A stretch of 64,000 nucleotides of DNA. It comes from Epinephelus fuscoguttatus. Taxonomy: Eukaryota > Chordata > Actinopteri > Perciformes > Serranidae. Location of the stretch: contig NC_064767.1 of assembly GCF_011397635.1 (NCBI RefSeq), positions 1,029,501 through 1,093,500 on the forward strand, read 5' to 3'. A model generated the notes under the pieces. That model did not search any database and was not told the DNA's origin. It saw only the letters and a list, made by a program, of their open reading frames with translations. Below, in pieces: positions 23,501 to 34,814 of this stretch (its first letter is position 1; every line of letters begins with the position of its first letter). The position numbers and the translations under genes were made by a program.

Positions 23501-26500
23501 TTCACTGACCCACAGAAGGAGGAGTACTTCAGGAAGAGATTCAGAGATGAGGAGCAGGCCAGCAGAATCATCTCCCACATCAAGACATCACGAAGCCTCC
23601 ACATCATGTGCCACATCCCAGTCTTCTGCTGGATCACTGCTACAGTTCTGGAGGATGTGATGAAGACCAGAGAGGAAGAAGAGCTGCCCAAGACCCTGAC
23701 TGAGATGTACATCCACTTCCTGGTGGTTCAGACCAAAGTGAAGAACATCAAGTATGATGGAGGAGCTGAGACAGATCATCACTGGAGTCCAGAGAGCAGG
23801 AAAATGATTGAGTCTCTGGGAAAACTGGCTTTTGATCAGCTGCAGAAAGGCAACCTGATCTTCTATGAATCAGACCTGACAGAGTGTGGCATCGATATCA
23901 GAGCAGCCTCAGTGTACTCAGGAGTGTTCACACAGATCTTTAAAGAGGAGAGAGGACTGTACCAGGACAAGGTGTTCTGCTTCGTCCATCTGAGTGTTCA
24001 GGAGTTTCTGGCTGCTCTTCATGTCCATCTGACCTTCATCAACTCTGGAGTCAATCTGATGGAAGAACAACAAACAACATCCCAAAGGTCTGAAGTCTTC
24101 AGAGACGAACAGAATCTGAAGTATCTCCACCAGAGTGCTGTGGACAAGGCCTTACAGAGTCCAAATGGACACCTGGACTTGTTCCTCCGCTTCCTCCTGG
24201 GTCTCTCACTGCAGACCAATCAGAGGAGCCTAAGAGGTCTGCTTAGACAGACAGGAAGTAGCTCACAGACCAATCAGGAAACAGTCCAGTGCATCAAGGA
24301 GAAGATCAACCAGGATCTGTCTGCAGAGAGAAGCATCAATCTGTTCCACTGTCTGAATGAACTGAATGATCGTTCTCTAGTGGAGGAGATCCAACAGTCC
24401 CTGAGTTCAGGACGTCTCTCCACAGATGAACTGTCTCCTGCTCAGTGGTCAGCTCTGGTCTTCATCTTACTGTCATCAGAAGAAGATCTGGACGTGTTTG
24501 ACCTGAAGAAATACTCTGCTTCAGAGGAGGCTCTTCTGAGGCTGCTGCCAGTGGTCAAAGCCTCCAACAAAGCTCTGTAAGTACAGAGACAGTTGGATTC
24601 ATATATCATAACTTAAATGCTCTGTTGTCTTTTCAACTTTCTATCTTTTTATTTCTTTATTATATCGTCTCTTCAGGCTGAGTGACTGTGACCTCTCAGA
24701 GAGAAGCTGTGAAGCTCTGTCCTCAGTTCTCAGCTCCCAGTCCTCCAGTCTGAGACACCTGGACCTGAGTAACAACCACCTGAAGGATTCAGGAGTGAAG
24801 CTTCTGTTTGATGGACTGAAGAGTTCACACTGTACACTGGAAACTCTCAGGTCAGGATTCATCAACATGTTCAACTGATGGCCACTTAAATCCTGATTTA
24901 CATTAGTTGATAAACTCATAACCATCACAGGATTGTCTCTGCTGATATGATTTCAAACCAGTTGTGTTTTGTGTTTCAGTCTCTTTCCATCAACATGTTT
25001 TATGTTGTTTTTTTCTCTGTTGTTGGAGCTTGAAATATCAGAGAGGAATCAGTAATGTTGTCAGATAGTTGGTGGACATTAGTGGGTGTTTGGTTGGGAC
25101 TAGAACAAAGTCAGTAATAATGTTGATGTAACCCCACAGTAGGCGACAGTATGGCAGTACTGTGGTACCCACCCTCACATTATGTGACATGTGTGTTGTT
25201 TTGTGTGTTTGCAGTCTGTGTCAGGCTGTCTGATCACAGAGGAAGGCTGTGCTTCTCTGGCCTCAGCTCTGAGCTCCAACCCCTCCCATCTGAGAGAGCT
25301 GGACCTGAGCTACAATCATCCAGGAGACTCAGGGGTGAAGCTGCTGTCGGCTGGACTGAAGGATCCACACTGGAGACTGGACACTCTCAGGTATGAAGAG
25401 GCCTGCTGCAGCCACACACACTCAGTCTGATAGAGGAGGTAGAGCTGGAAACTTTGTCTCTGTCACACTGTCAGCCTGGCTCATATGACCCTGACACACC
25501 AAGCTGACCTCAAACAACCACAGCTGATAAACACTGACTCATCAAACTGTTTGTGTCCCACATCAGACCATCAATACAGACACAAGTAGTCAGGGGACAG
25601 TAGCCAGGATGGGCCAAAACAGGGAGGGAAGGTGATGAAATGTTTCTGGAGCCTTGTCTTGTTTCAACATTGGATAATAGGACAGTGGTGTATCCTGACA
25701 CGTTGGAGGTTCATGGTGGGTTGACATTCATCAACATCATCACGCTGCAGAGGGCTGTACCACAAAGCAAGATCAGTGGCTTAACCAGATATGTTGAGTT
25801 GAGTCTAAAGCCAGGGTTTTCTGTACTACGAAGGTGGCTCTTTCAACCTGGCTAGATCACCATGGTAACTTATGCTGCAAACCTAACCTGGTTGGGACGA
25901 GTTTATGCTCCGAGTTTCAGCTTAAAATCGTCTAAAAAGCAGCTTTCACTGCTCCTTTGAGTAGCGTCACTCTATAATCACTGTGAATATATGAGCGATG
26001 CAGATTGTCAGCTGAGGGAAAACGTTATAAATGCACTTTATCCAACTTGTTGAGCCGTAACGTTACAGACATGTCCCCGCATGAAGCTGTGTGATTACAG
26101 TAGTGTTTACTGTATCTATCAGGTCACTTTATTTTAACACAGGAACCTAGAGTCCATCAGTGATGCTGAAAATCTGAGGAGCATTGTTTTATTTTATCTG
26201 TAAGGTTGTTGTTGCTCTCACTGAACTACTGAATATATTTGTGTCCTCTGGTCCATCTGTCCACGCTGGCTCTAAGAAAAGCTTCTTTAAAATCACAGGT
26301 AGCAAACAGGTGACTATATTATTAATGAGGATGATCTTTACTGTCATATGACATGTGATATAATTCCTTCAAACCACCATAACGTTAACATTGTGGATTA
26401 GGTTTTATGTTTGCTCCTGATTAGCTCAAATCTGTTTTACACTGCTGGTATATTACAGCTGATAACACTGATTAGAACATTAATTAGTCCCTTGGTATTT

Positions 26501-28340
26501 ATCACAGATAATATTCAATCAGTAAAATTCATTTCATTGTATTTTGCCCCCAAACTTTAGTGATGTCCGTGTCTCCTTCATTAAGGGACAGTAAATGCAG
26601 TTCTTGAGTAAATCTGCTGCATCAAGTTTAAAGTTTCAGAGCTGTAGAAAGAGCAGCTGTCACGTTAGAAATAAACAGAGAGGTTACATAAATATATTCA
26701 CATATGAGTTCACACAGTTAGTCATATTAATGCAAACACTCCTCTCTGGCTGTAACTGAAGCCACAGTGTTGCTTTTTACTGTTTTACTTTTCAAGATTC
26801 TTCAAAGGTGGAAGTAGGCGGCACGTGATGGATCAGTTTTAAGAGTCAATTGATGCGCTGAACGCATCATTTGACTTGTTTTATGTGAACGTGCAGAGCT
26901 TGAAGAAGAAAGCCTGAGTTAACAGACAGTTGACAACCACCTTCATGGTGTCTGTTATCTCTGACTGAGACTTTAGGGTTTGTTGAGTCAGCTCAGACAA
27001 AGAGAGACTGGTTCTGTTGAACTGGCTTCATGGTGCAGCCCTCTGGTTTGTGGGCTCATATCAAATAATGACAGAGAGTTCCCTGGCTGATAAGAGTCGA
27101 CTGGTTGTGGGACTCATCACAGAAACTACTGTACTACTACTACTGTCATATTTTCAGCTCCAGATTACAGATGATAAAAACCAGTGCTGACTGTTGCTAG
27201 GAGACAGGATGTGAACAGCAACCCTAACCCATCCAACCATCCACCCCGACCTCCTCCATCAGAGGTTGTGTCTCCTTTACTTGTGACAGACAACAGTCAC
27301 TATGACACAAACAAAGGAGGTCACTCATCAGGAGTAAAACAGGTGGTTTCAAAGCTCCAATAATCAATACTTGTATATTGACAATGGATCAGCTGACTGT
27401 AATGGTCAAGTGTTGTGTGGTGGTGATGAACCCACAGTAAACTGTTGAAACACCACCTGCTCAGGTACACTGAACTAAAACAATATCAGCTGATTAATAA
27501 TAAGTGATGAACATGTCAGTCCATGTGGAGACAATAACAAAGCTGTGTGTATGAGAGTGATGTAATGTCCATGTTTCCATGGTGAAAGAGGAAGTGCTGC
27601 TCTGACCCCCCTCCTCCTTTCAGGGTGGAGCCTGCTGGAGTCCGATGGTTGACACCAGGTCTGAGGAAGTGTAAGTGTGTTTTTCATTTGATCTTCAAAC
27701 TGTGACATCACTCATTCAAATCTCTGATGTCATCATCAGAGTGATGATAGATGAATAACTGCAGCTGTATTGTGTCTTCTTCTCTCCATCAGATTCCTGT
27801 GAACTCACAATCGACACAAACACAGTACACAGACACCTCAAACTGTCTGACAACAACAGGAAGGTGACATATGTGGAGGAGGATCAGTCATATCCTGATC
27901 ATCCAGACAGGTTTGACCACTGGCCTCAGCTGCTGTGTAGAACTGGTCTGACTGGTCGCTGTTACTGGGAGGTCGAGTGGAGAGGAAGAGTTTATATATC
28001 AGTGAGTTACAGAGGAATCAGGAGGAGAGGACACAGTGATGACTGTTTGTTTGGAAGGAATGATCAGTCCTGGAGTCTGATCTGCTCTGATGGTGGTTAC
28101 ACTGTCTGGCACAATAAGAGAGGAACATCCATCTCCTCCTCCTCCTCCTCCTCCTCCTCCTCCTCTGGTAGAGTAGCAGTGTATGTGGACTGTCCTGCTG
28201 GCACTCTGTCCTTGTTCACAGTCTCCTCTGACACACTGATCCACCTCCACACCTTCAACACTACATTCACTGAACCTCCTCATCCTGGGTTGGGGTTTAG
28301 GCTCTTGTCTGGTTCCTCAGTGTCTCTGTGTTCTCTGTAG
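17570..28340 (+). CDS. NLRC3-like NOD-like receptor: FISNA-NACHT-LRR-B30.2
   Basis: A cytosolic innate immune receptor of the large fish NLR family. Coding exons by phase: 17570-17577 (MKR start), 18065-18202, 21807-21920, 22161-22239, 22383-22611, 22773-24576, 24677-24850, 25215-25390, 27624-27670 and 27793-28340. Early exons give a Pro/Glu-rich linker ([17 protein letters not shown]). Exon 6 gives the [18 protein letters not shown] helix region. The large exon gives FISNA ([14 protein letters not shown]), Walker A GVAGIGKT (about 23063-23086), Walker [12 protein letters not shown] (about 23277-23310) and winged-helix and NAIP-like parts ([10 protein letters not shown]). Two LRR exons follow, then PRY-SPRY (WEVEW; stop 28340) with a Ser tract at about 28134-28165. 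The second LRR exon is 176 bp instead of 174 and shifts the frame; without that exon, or with 174 bp, all phases close. It may therefore be a pseudogene, an alternatively spliced gene, or contain a sequence error. Confidence 0.88.
18870..19709 (-). mobile_element. PIF/Harbinger-like transposon remnant in NLR intron
   Basis: The ends are perfect inverted repeats, starting GGACCAGGGGCCTCATGTAC and extending through AAAG. It encodes a Myb/SANT-like accessory protein fragment on the - strand but no DDE transposase. The flanks (about 18690-18869 and 19710-19800: CATTCCACCACTGTGGGACC and AGACCAGCACCAGAGTCCTG) look like two halves of one retroelement-derived repeat that this element split. Confidence 0.7.
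19107..19480 (-). pseudogene. Myb/SANT-like DNA-binding protein fragment (Harbinger accessory)
   Basis: On the - strand, sequence from about 19480 reads [20 protein letters not shown], then [20 protein letters not shown] and a Gly-rich linker with [18 protein letters not shown]. This matches the N-terminal trihelix-type domain carried by Harbinger elements. The protein runs out of homology after about 110 residues. In intact elements it helps the transposase reach the nucleus and bind the transposon ends. Confidence 0.6.
20026..21629 (+). mobile_element. Second Harbinger-like element in the same intron
   Basis: The ends pair: CACATCAGAGGGGTATTCCA at 20026 with the complement ending GATGTG at 21629, followed inwards by CTGAGT/ACTCAG-rich arms. 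From ATG 20245 the start of a Myb/SANT protein can be read ([20 protein letters not shown]), then it is deleted through to an ARVNA remnant. An RTE-like fragment is inserted at 20387-20772. Not autonomous. Confidence 0.65.
20387..20772 (-). mobile_element. RTE-type (Expander-like) LINE 3' end with (GAAT)n tail
   Basis: The widespread fish repeat with GGAGCCTATCCCAGCTGACA, CATGTCTTTGGACTGTGGGA and GGGAGAACATGCAAACTCC. Its simple tail (ATTC on +, GAAT on -) at about 20387-20409 marks the 3' end, so the copy lies on the - strand. It is 5' truncated and has no coding role. The RTE/Expander name is from memory of similar repeats. Confidence 0.7.
25749..27044. mobile_element. 1.3-kb MITE-like element in NLR intron
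   Basis: The left end AGAGGGCTGTACCACAAAGC (25749) is matched by an imperfect complement ending GCAGCCCTCT (27044). The interior is AT-rich and non-coding. It probably derives from a Harbinger-like or hAT-like element; target duplication not resolved. The rest of the intron (25391-25748 and 27045-27623) shows nothing recognisable. Confidence 0.5.
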
Positions 28341-28440
28341 GAGGGAGAGTCTCCTCCTGTTAGAGAAACTTTCTCACTGCTGAACAGATAGTTCAGTCTG
28401 TACAGGATGACACACAGCTGATGGTAGTTCAGAGAATGTA

Positions 28441-29192
28441 GCCCAATCCCAAACCACTCCCTACCCACTACCACTTCACTACCAAGTGTCACTCCAAATC
28501 AGGTTACACTTGCAGCTGTGGAGGGCACCCCTGATTAAGGGGAAGTGTATAAAAGAGAAGCCAAACCATGGGACGCCTTCACTCTACCGGAAGAAGGAAG
28601 CAGATGTAACCATGGATGCCGACAGACGCTTTGCTTGCGCCGCTGCCGCAGCTGTCATGTTTCACAGGTTAAGAAGAGTATTCCTCTTTTTAGTGAAAAG
28701 ACTGTCATTTTTAATTCATAGATTGATTAACTGCTTTATTTTTTCTTCTGTCCCTGTGAATACATAATTATATATTTTTTAAAAATCATGACAATGGGAT
28801 GGGGACATTTTTATACAGTTTTAAATAGTTTATTTCAGCATATGGACATGTAGGTTTTCATCTTTTGACCCCAAACATTCTGTGAGTTTGTTTGAGACTG
28901 TAAAGTCAGTGTGAGGAAAACAAATGTGTGTGTGATCTATAATATTTCACAAAGTAGAAAGATGGAACTCTTATATTTGTACATTGTTTCCTCCATTGTG
29001 ATGTTGCGCTTCCTGCTAGGCTCATGAGAAGCCTGCACTGATGTACACCCACTATTTAAGGGCTGAGCAGTCCACTCGCACTCAGCAATATTTGGTTTGG
29101 TACGGCCCTTAATATGGCGCAGCTCCCCATGACCGTGCAGATGGAGGGGGAGTGGATAGGGCGAAGGGTTAGGGTCCGATTTGGTATTGGGC
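28441..29192. mobile_element. MITE-like element in the NLR 3' UTR
   Basis: Terminal inverted repeats GCCCAATCCCAAA (28441) and TTTGGTATTGGGC (ending 29192) match in 12 of 13 bases. A small frame at 28612 begins MDADRRFACAAAAAVM and could be a leftover transposase start. It lies between the NLR stop codon and the likely polyadenylation signal. Confidence 0.55.
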
Positions 29193-29438
29193 CTGTGTGT
29201 AGGATGTGAGTTTGTCCTGAGGGTGGCGCTAAAGAAAACACTGTGGACTCCACAGATGATTCGTTTTCTGCTCGACTGTTTTTATTGATGATGTTTGTGT
29301 AAACTTTTAATTTCTCTTTATTCTCCCTCCAAAGTTTTCCTCCAGTGGTCAGAGTGAGTAACTGCAGCTCTCTCCATACAACACTGTTCATATTCATACA
29401 CACAACTGCATACTAGCATTTCCTGTGTATCCTTTCAG

Positions 29439-29444
29439 AATAAA
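29439..29444 (+). promoter_or_regulatory. Candidate polyadenylation signal of the NLR gene
   Basis: AATAAA in CCTTTCAGAATAAAGTGTTA, about 1.1 kb after the stop codon (about 350 bp without the MITE). No other AATAAA is seen between the stop and here outside the MITE. Confidence 0.45.
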
Positions 29445-29644
29445 GTGTTAGACTTCCTGTCTGTGTTCCAATGAGTCAAACATTTACTCTACTACATTTA
29501 TCACATACTTGGACATTACTGCAGTATTTCCATGTTGTGCTATTTACTTCATATTAAGGATCAAATCAACATCTCTCTCGTCTCTATAAAACGGTTGTCA
29601 CGTTTACTTTGTAGTAAAGTGTAACAGGAACTGTTGCAACAACG

Positions 29645-29940
29645 ATCACGATCAAGATTAACTTAATTGTCCCACAAAGTGGGAAATTTGTCTTTGGCTC
29701 TACACCCATACAGTAGCCATAAAAATACAACATACAACATAGTACATAAACAAACAACATTATAGACCAAACATAACAATAACAGAAAAACACAAAAAGA
29801 TAAATAAATAAATAAAAACAAATGCTAAAAATACCTGTACAAACAAGCATTTTATAATCATCAGAGTGGAAAATGAGAAGATGTTTACAAAAGTTACTAA
29901 GACAAGAAATGTCACCATTGAAGCTCAAGGATATGTTTTA
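29645..29940 (-). mobile_element. Rex1/CR1-like LINE 3' UTR fragment
   Basis: The - strand carries the pattern CCCACTTTGTGGGACAATTA with a GATCTTGATC-like 3' end near 29645. The body fades out around 29940. Non-coding. From there to 30439 nothing is recognised. Confidence 0.5.
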
Positions 29941-30439
29941 TACTCTTTTATGTATTATTTATTTATTTATTAATTAATTTACTTCTTAACTTATTTATGA
30001 ATTCATATTTTGATTTTAATGACAAAAGGATAATATACGGTACCAAAATTCCGGTTAACAGCAGCATGAATCAAATAAATGTGATATAAACATATATATA
30101 AGGAACATAAAATGGAAGTATTTCTAATTTTCTCCATGGTTACCACATATAAGGACAGCTCCTTTTTCTGCTGCAGAGATGGAAGTTTGTCCCAAAGCTT
30201 GCCGCTGTGTTTACACCCTATATATATATGGAGGGAGCTTCATTCAGCTGTGAGTGTGACGACAAACGCAGTGACACTTTGAGATGAAGTGGGAGTCGGT
30301 AAGGTCTGGTTTGGAAAGGCTCCTCTTGCGCACCTGGATGCGTGGTGGGATCAAAGGTCTACATTATAGATTTAGGAACCTCCAGAAAAATCTTATGATT
30401 AAACATAAGAGCATAAAGTCCCAGAATTTCTCTCATGTC

Positions 30440-30790
30440 CTATTACTGCATCTTGCTAACTCGGCCATTCTGCATGTCACTAACTCGGCTTCTTTTCCAG
30501 AGCCTTTGTGCTCCACTGTCTCTCAGATTAACTCATATCTCAGCGGTGCCTGGACAGTGTGACGTGTGTGGTTGTGCTGCTGCCGTGGTCCTGCCAGATG
30601 CCTCCTGCTGCTGCTGCCATCATTAGTCATTAGTCATACTTCTACTGTTGTTATACACATATGACTATTGTCACACATGTATACTGCCAGATATTAATAC
30701 ATACTTTCAACATATTGTACCACAGTAGCCAGAACTATAACTATAATATTATTACTGTCAATAATGTTGTTGTAAGCTACTGTCATTACC

Positions 30791-30826
<36 letters not shown>

Positions 30827-31082
30827 ATTGTGTCATGTGGATTACTGTTAATTTATCATGTTGATCTGTTCTGTACGACTATCTATTGCACGTCTGTCCG
30901 TCCTGGAAGAGGGATCCCTCCTCAGTTGCTCTTCCTGAGGTTTCTACCGTTTTTGGGGAGTTTTTCCTGATCAGCTGTGTGGGTCCAAAGGACAGATGGA
31001 TGTCGTATGCTGTAAAGCCCTGTGAGGCAAACTGTGATTTGTGATATTGGGCTTTATAAATAAAATTGATTGATTGATTGAT
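30440..31082 (+). mobile_element. L2-type LINE 3' UTR with (ATTG)n tail
   Basis: The longest of three copies of this 3' UTR. It includes TCTCAGATTAACTCATATCT, a GCTGCTGCCATCATTAGTCA stretch, a (CT)n run (about 30799-30821), the GTCCGTCCTGGAAGAG block and an ATTG tail to 31082. The inverted copy at 36.8-37.3 kb matches it from about 30455 to 30965. Confidence 0.85.
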
Positions 31083-33539
31083 TTTAAAAAATTGTTTCAG
31101 TCTGATGTGAGTTCCACACTTTGTAGACCCATTAGAGGTACCCAAACTTTTTGGCAGGGAGCACAGTATGACTTAGCTTGTGTTCATCAGCTCGCTGTGT
31201 CAATGTTGTCCTGTTCATTTTCTTCTTAAGTTTTACATTGGTCAAATCTCCTTTGCATTTTGAAACAGGAAGTTAGAATACAAAGCTCTGAATATTTGGA
31301 ATGAGAACAGGTGTGTGTGTTTGACTAGTTCTTTTCTCGCGTGGCCCGACCCTGATGTTTATGTTGTTTATTCTTTATTTAATCTTACTTGCAGGTGTTT
31401 TCAAGGCAATATTGAAAACATAAGCTCAAGCTGAACTTTGTCAAAATCAAGGTAATGAGCGTTTTTAGTTACCAAAAAAAGTACCAGAGGTAGACAAAGT
31501 CACGCAGAAACCACACAACTGCATAGTCCATAGCAAGAGTGCCACTCACACCAATCTTAAGATTCATAAAGTACAACTTGTGTAACTTCCTGTGTGCCAT
31601 GGATCACCACGTTACTGTAGACTGTGATTGCAGAGGAGACAGCAGAGACTCTGGTGAAAGAAGCTCATTCAGGTTGTGTTCCTGCAGCATGTTGTATTAT
31701 TTCTCTCATTCTATATATAACCAAATACAGAAAAACTGTAAATGCACTGATACAAAAGAAAGAGAGCAGCAATGCCGATGAACATGCAAACTGTACTGCA
31801 GTCCAGCTGGTTACACTTGTCCCCACACTTTCTCCTTTTGTTTCCCTTAAAGTCAAATTTGATGTGTGAGAAACACAAATATCTGACTGTGTAACAAACT
31901 AGTATGAATAAGTGCAGGTGATGCAAAACATGTACAGTATTTTAAATAAAAAAACATGAGGTGAGGACAGCTGCCTACACCAGCAGCAAACCTGATTCAT
32001 TATAGGCATGTATGGAGTCATCAGTCTTAGTTTAAGGATGACTTTGGCATTTTCAACCCGGACCTTATTTCTGAATGTATGTTGGTCAAAGAGACTGATG
32101 TGAAAAACAGTTTTTGAAACTGGTCCAGTATTGAGGAAGCAGGCAGCGGCTGGCAGCTGTAAGACAGGCTGCAATAGAAAAACAAAGGGTAAATGAACAC
32201 TGTCACCATATGTCCATTAAAAGTGATTTTAATGATTGTTAGATTGTTATTATAAGTGTCTGAAATGTCTCTTTACCTCTTACTCGATCTGGTATACTTG
32301 TTATTGCCTTGTTAAGTCGAAGTCTCCCTCAGAAATATCATGTGATGGAAATTTCTGGTATTTAAACATATTTAACCTATAATGTGTTGTATAAGTTTAC
32401 TTGTTTTGATGAAACTGAACTTCTCACCTCATGATATGTGTTGCTCATTTAACCCCTACTGTGACAGCAGTGAGAGACACCAAGGTTACGAGCCAGGGAA
32501 GCTCAGACACCAAGTGTCCTTGTTAGTCTGAAGAGATGTTGTGTTTAGGAATGTCAAGGCGCCACATATTTTGACTGTTGATGTGCATGTGGCATAAAGA
32601 TAGCAGGGCAAGAGGACTTGCTAGGCATTCACTGACTGACTGTTCATGCGGTTGTATGTTTGAGTGTCTCCATTCATGAATGCTTATTAGAACTCAAGAC
32701 AGACAGCCTACGTGTGAAGACTTTTTCTTTAAACTGTTCATTAAATAGTAGTTTTGCCACCACAATCACAATATATCACAAGATGTCACATCAGGAAGAC
32801 AACCGTGGAAACGTATGAGATCTGGAGAGAGTATAGTAACCAGAGTAGTTTACAGAAAACATAGTTCAGGATTATCTAAAAGATATTCAATGTCATGGAT
32901 GCTTATTAACCTGATTTCAATAATGTGGACGAGGCTTTCGAATTAGATCACCACCTGTATTTATTTGAGCTGGAGTATACACATGAAGAGTGGATGAGGG
33001 GAGAGAGGGGGACAACAGGCAGCTGATGTTTTTATTTTACTCTTTTACATATTTATTTTATCTTGCTGATGCTTCTTGTTATTAAAAACTTTTTTAGTAA
33101 GTTAATTAATTGTGGGTATAATTTACATTGAAATGAATTGCACATATACAGCCAAATTCTAACAGTAATGTACCTTTTCCAATATACAATAAAACACCAT
33201 AGATCTTGATGAGCCGAAATCAGCACTTGACATAAACAGTAGACAGTATTTCCTGTTTTGTTGTTGTTGGCTAATTAACTAAGGCTAAGGCTGGCTAAGT
33301 AACCTCTGCTTTAGTCTCTTTCAGCCTTTAATGTGAATAAGGATCTGTTTCACTCCAGACTGGAGTTGCTGAAATGTAAAGGTTTTTTTCATGTACTGCT
33401 ATCTTAAATAGTTATCTAATACATAGTTACTTAGCAACTTCTGTTTTAGATTGATTCATGTAGCCATATAAAAGTAAATGCACCTCATGGTCTCTGTGAG
33501 GTTGTACTGTGTACTCATAGATGGATTACTGAAAGGGCC
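31083..33539. other. No gene recognised
   Basis: AT-rich intergenic sequence. Short open frames (for example 31539-31869) show no family features. No clear repeat ends were found. Confidence 0.4.
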
Positions 33540-33683
33540 TATTGGGCACAGGGGCCAGTGTCAGGGGCCCCCCTGGCCTTTCCCTAAAACTGCAAAAAGA
33601 CAGAATAACCAAAGATGACACAAAATTACTTCAAAGGGACATAAAACTACCTCACTAACACAAAAAATACCTCAAAGAGAAAC
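33540..33683. repeat. Dispersed repeat split by a Penelope insertion (left half)
   Basis: Sequence of the type GGGCCTATTGGGCACAGGGG, then short ACAAAATTACTTCAAAG-like repeats. It continues at 34673-34745 after the Penelope element. The 10-bp AAAGAGAAAC is present at both junctions (33674-33683 and 34663-34672). Confidence 0.6.
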
Positions 33684-33772
33684 TTCTGTGGATATTCTCA
33701 TTTATCCAGGTCAATTCCATTCTGACAACAATTAAATCGTAGGCAACTGGACTTTGATTTTGTCTAGAAGAC

Positions 33773-33803
33773 GTTTCGCCTCTTATCCAAGCGGCTTCAT
33801 CAG
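33773..33803 (-). ncRNA. Hammerhead-ribozyme-like motif of the Penelope 3' region
   Basis: On the - strand the core reads CTGATGA, then GCC, a loop, GGC, then GAAAC. This is the conserved hammerhead box 1, a short stem II and box 2. GTC follows directly, with GAA/TTC able to form a minimal stem I. Stem III is only AC/GT with no loop, so a single copy may not cut. Known biology: Penelope-like elements carry minimal hammerheads, often in tandem terminal repeats. Activity here is inferred, not shown. Confidence 0.5.
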
Positions 33804-33963
33804 TTCTCAACGCATCAGTCTGACTAGTCCTCACTAGTCTGACAAACAGTGGAGTAAGACTCAGGTTTTTAACCTCTGTGGAGGTGTACACCCACCACCC
33901 TCATAAGACAATACTTTGTTAGTGGAGTTTCACTGGACCATTGTTTGGGTCAGGTGAGTCACA

Positions 33964-34500
33964 CTAGTGAACGACAGTCGTTAGGAGTGAGTGGGGCCAC
34001 TGGTGAGCAACAGTCGTTAGGCATGATGTGTGGTTACCAGTGAACGACTGTCGTTGAGTTTCTTTGAGCCACTGAGCCACTTTGTTGTTCAATCTCTTAG
34101 GTACAGCAGCAAGGGCTGCATTGTAAATGGGGGATAGGTGGTGTCTCAGGCCACCTCCCCTGTTTAGAGACGGTTTCTCTATTTTAACGTAGATGGATTC
34201 TTTCACCCCTTTTTCGAACCATCTGTCCTCTCTGTCCAAGGTTTTCACATTGCTGTCCTCAAAGGAGTGAGCCTTCTCCTTTAGATGTAAATAAACAGCA
34301 GAAACTGGACCTGAGGAGTTTGCCCTTCTGTGTTGAGCCATGCGCTTGTTTAATGGTTGTTTGGTTTCACCAATGTATGAGTCCTTGCATTCCTCACTGC
34401 ATTGGACAGCATATACCAAGTTGCTTTTTTGAGTGTGTGGTACCCTGTCTTTGGGGTGTACCAGTTTTTGCCTGAGTGTGTTACTTGGTTTGAAACACAC
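33964..34500 (-). pseudogene. Penelope GIY-YIG endonuclease domain
   Basis: A 178-codon frame on the - strand. NLVYAVQCSEECKDSYIGET gives the LVY...YIG core, followed by KQPLNKRMAQHRRA with the expected arginine, then HLKEKAHSFEDSNVKTLD and a REDRWFEKGVKESIY block. These are the family's standard motifs in order. The C-terminus drifts into SFTGNHTSCLTTVAHQ. The domain nicks target DNA to prime reverse transcription. It is separated from its RT by a frameshift and truncation, so it is inactive. Confidence 0.88.
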
Positions 34501-34814
34501 AGGAATTTGGTGTTGGTTGCCTGTGATACAATGCCTGTAGACATTGTATCACCCTCTTTTTATACCCGCTGGATGGGTCTCGCTTCAGGATTTCGTAGGT
34601 GTTGGCATCATTGAGTAGTGTGGAGACTTTTGCTTGGTAGTCAGTTGTATTTAGGACAACTGAAAGAGAAACAATATGATCTCAAAGTGGCACAAAAAGG
34701 TCACAGAAAGACAAAAAAAACACAAAAATGTGCTTAATGCCTACTAAGAGAAGTAAAACCACCACAAAGTTTGTGTGTTTCACTACTATGTAGGAGAGGT
34801 TGTGGGGCCTTTTT

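Larger units (their letters stand above)
33684..34662 (-). mobile_element. Penelope-like element, 5' truncated
   Basis: A 979-bp insert bounded by a 10-bp target duplication (AAAGAGAAAC). On the - strand it holds the end of the RT domain (VVLNTTDYQAKVSTLLND near 34655-34605), a GIY-YIG endonuclease, and a 3' terminal region with a hammerhead-like motif. Frame changes near 34500-34560 show decay. Most of the RT is missing, as usual for 5'-truncated copies. Confidence 0.85.
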
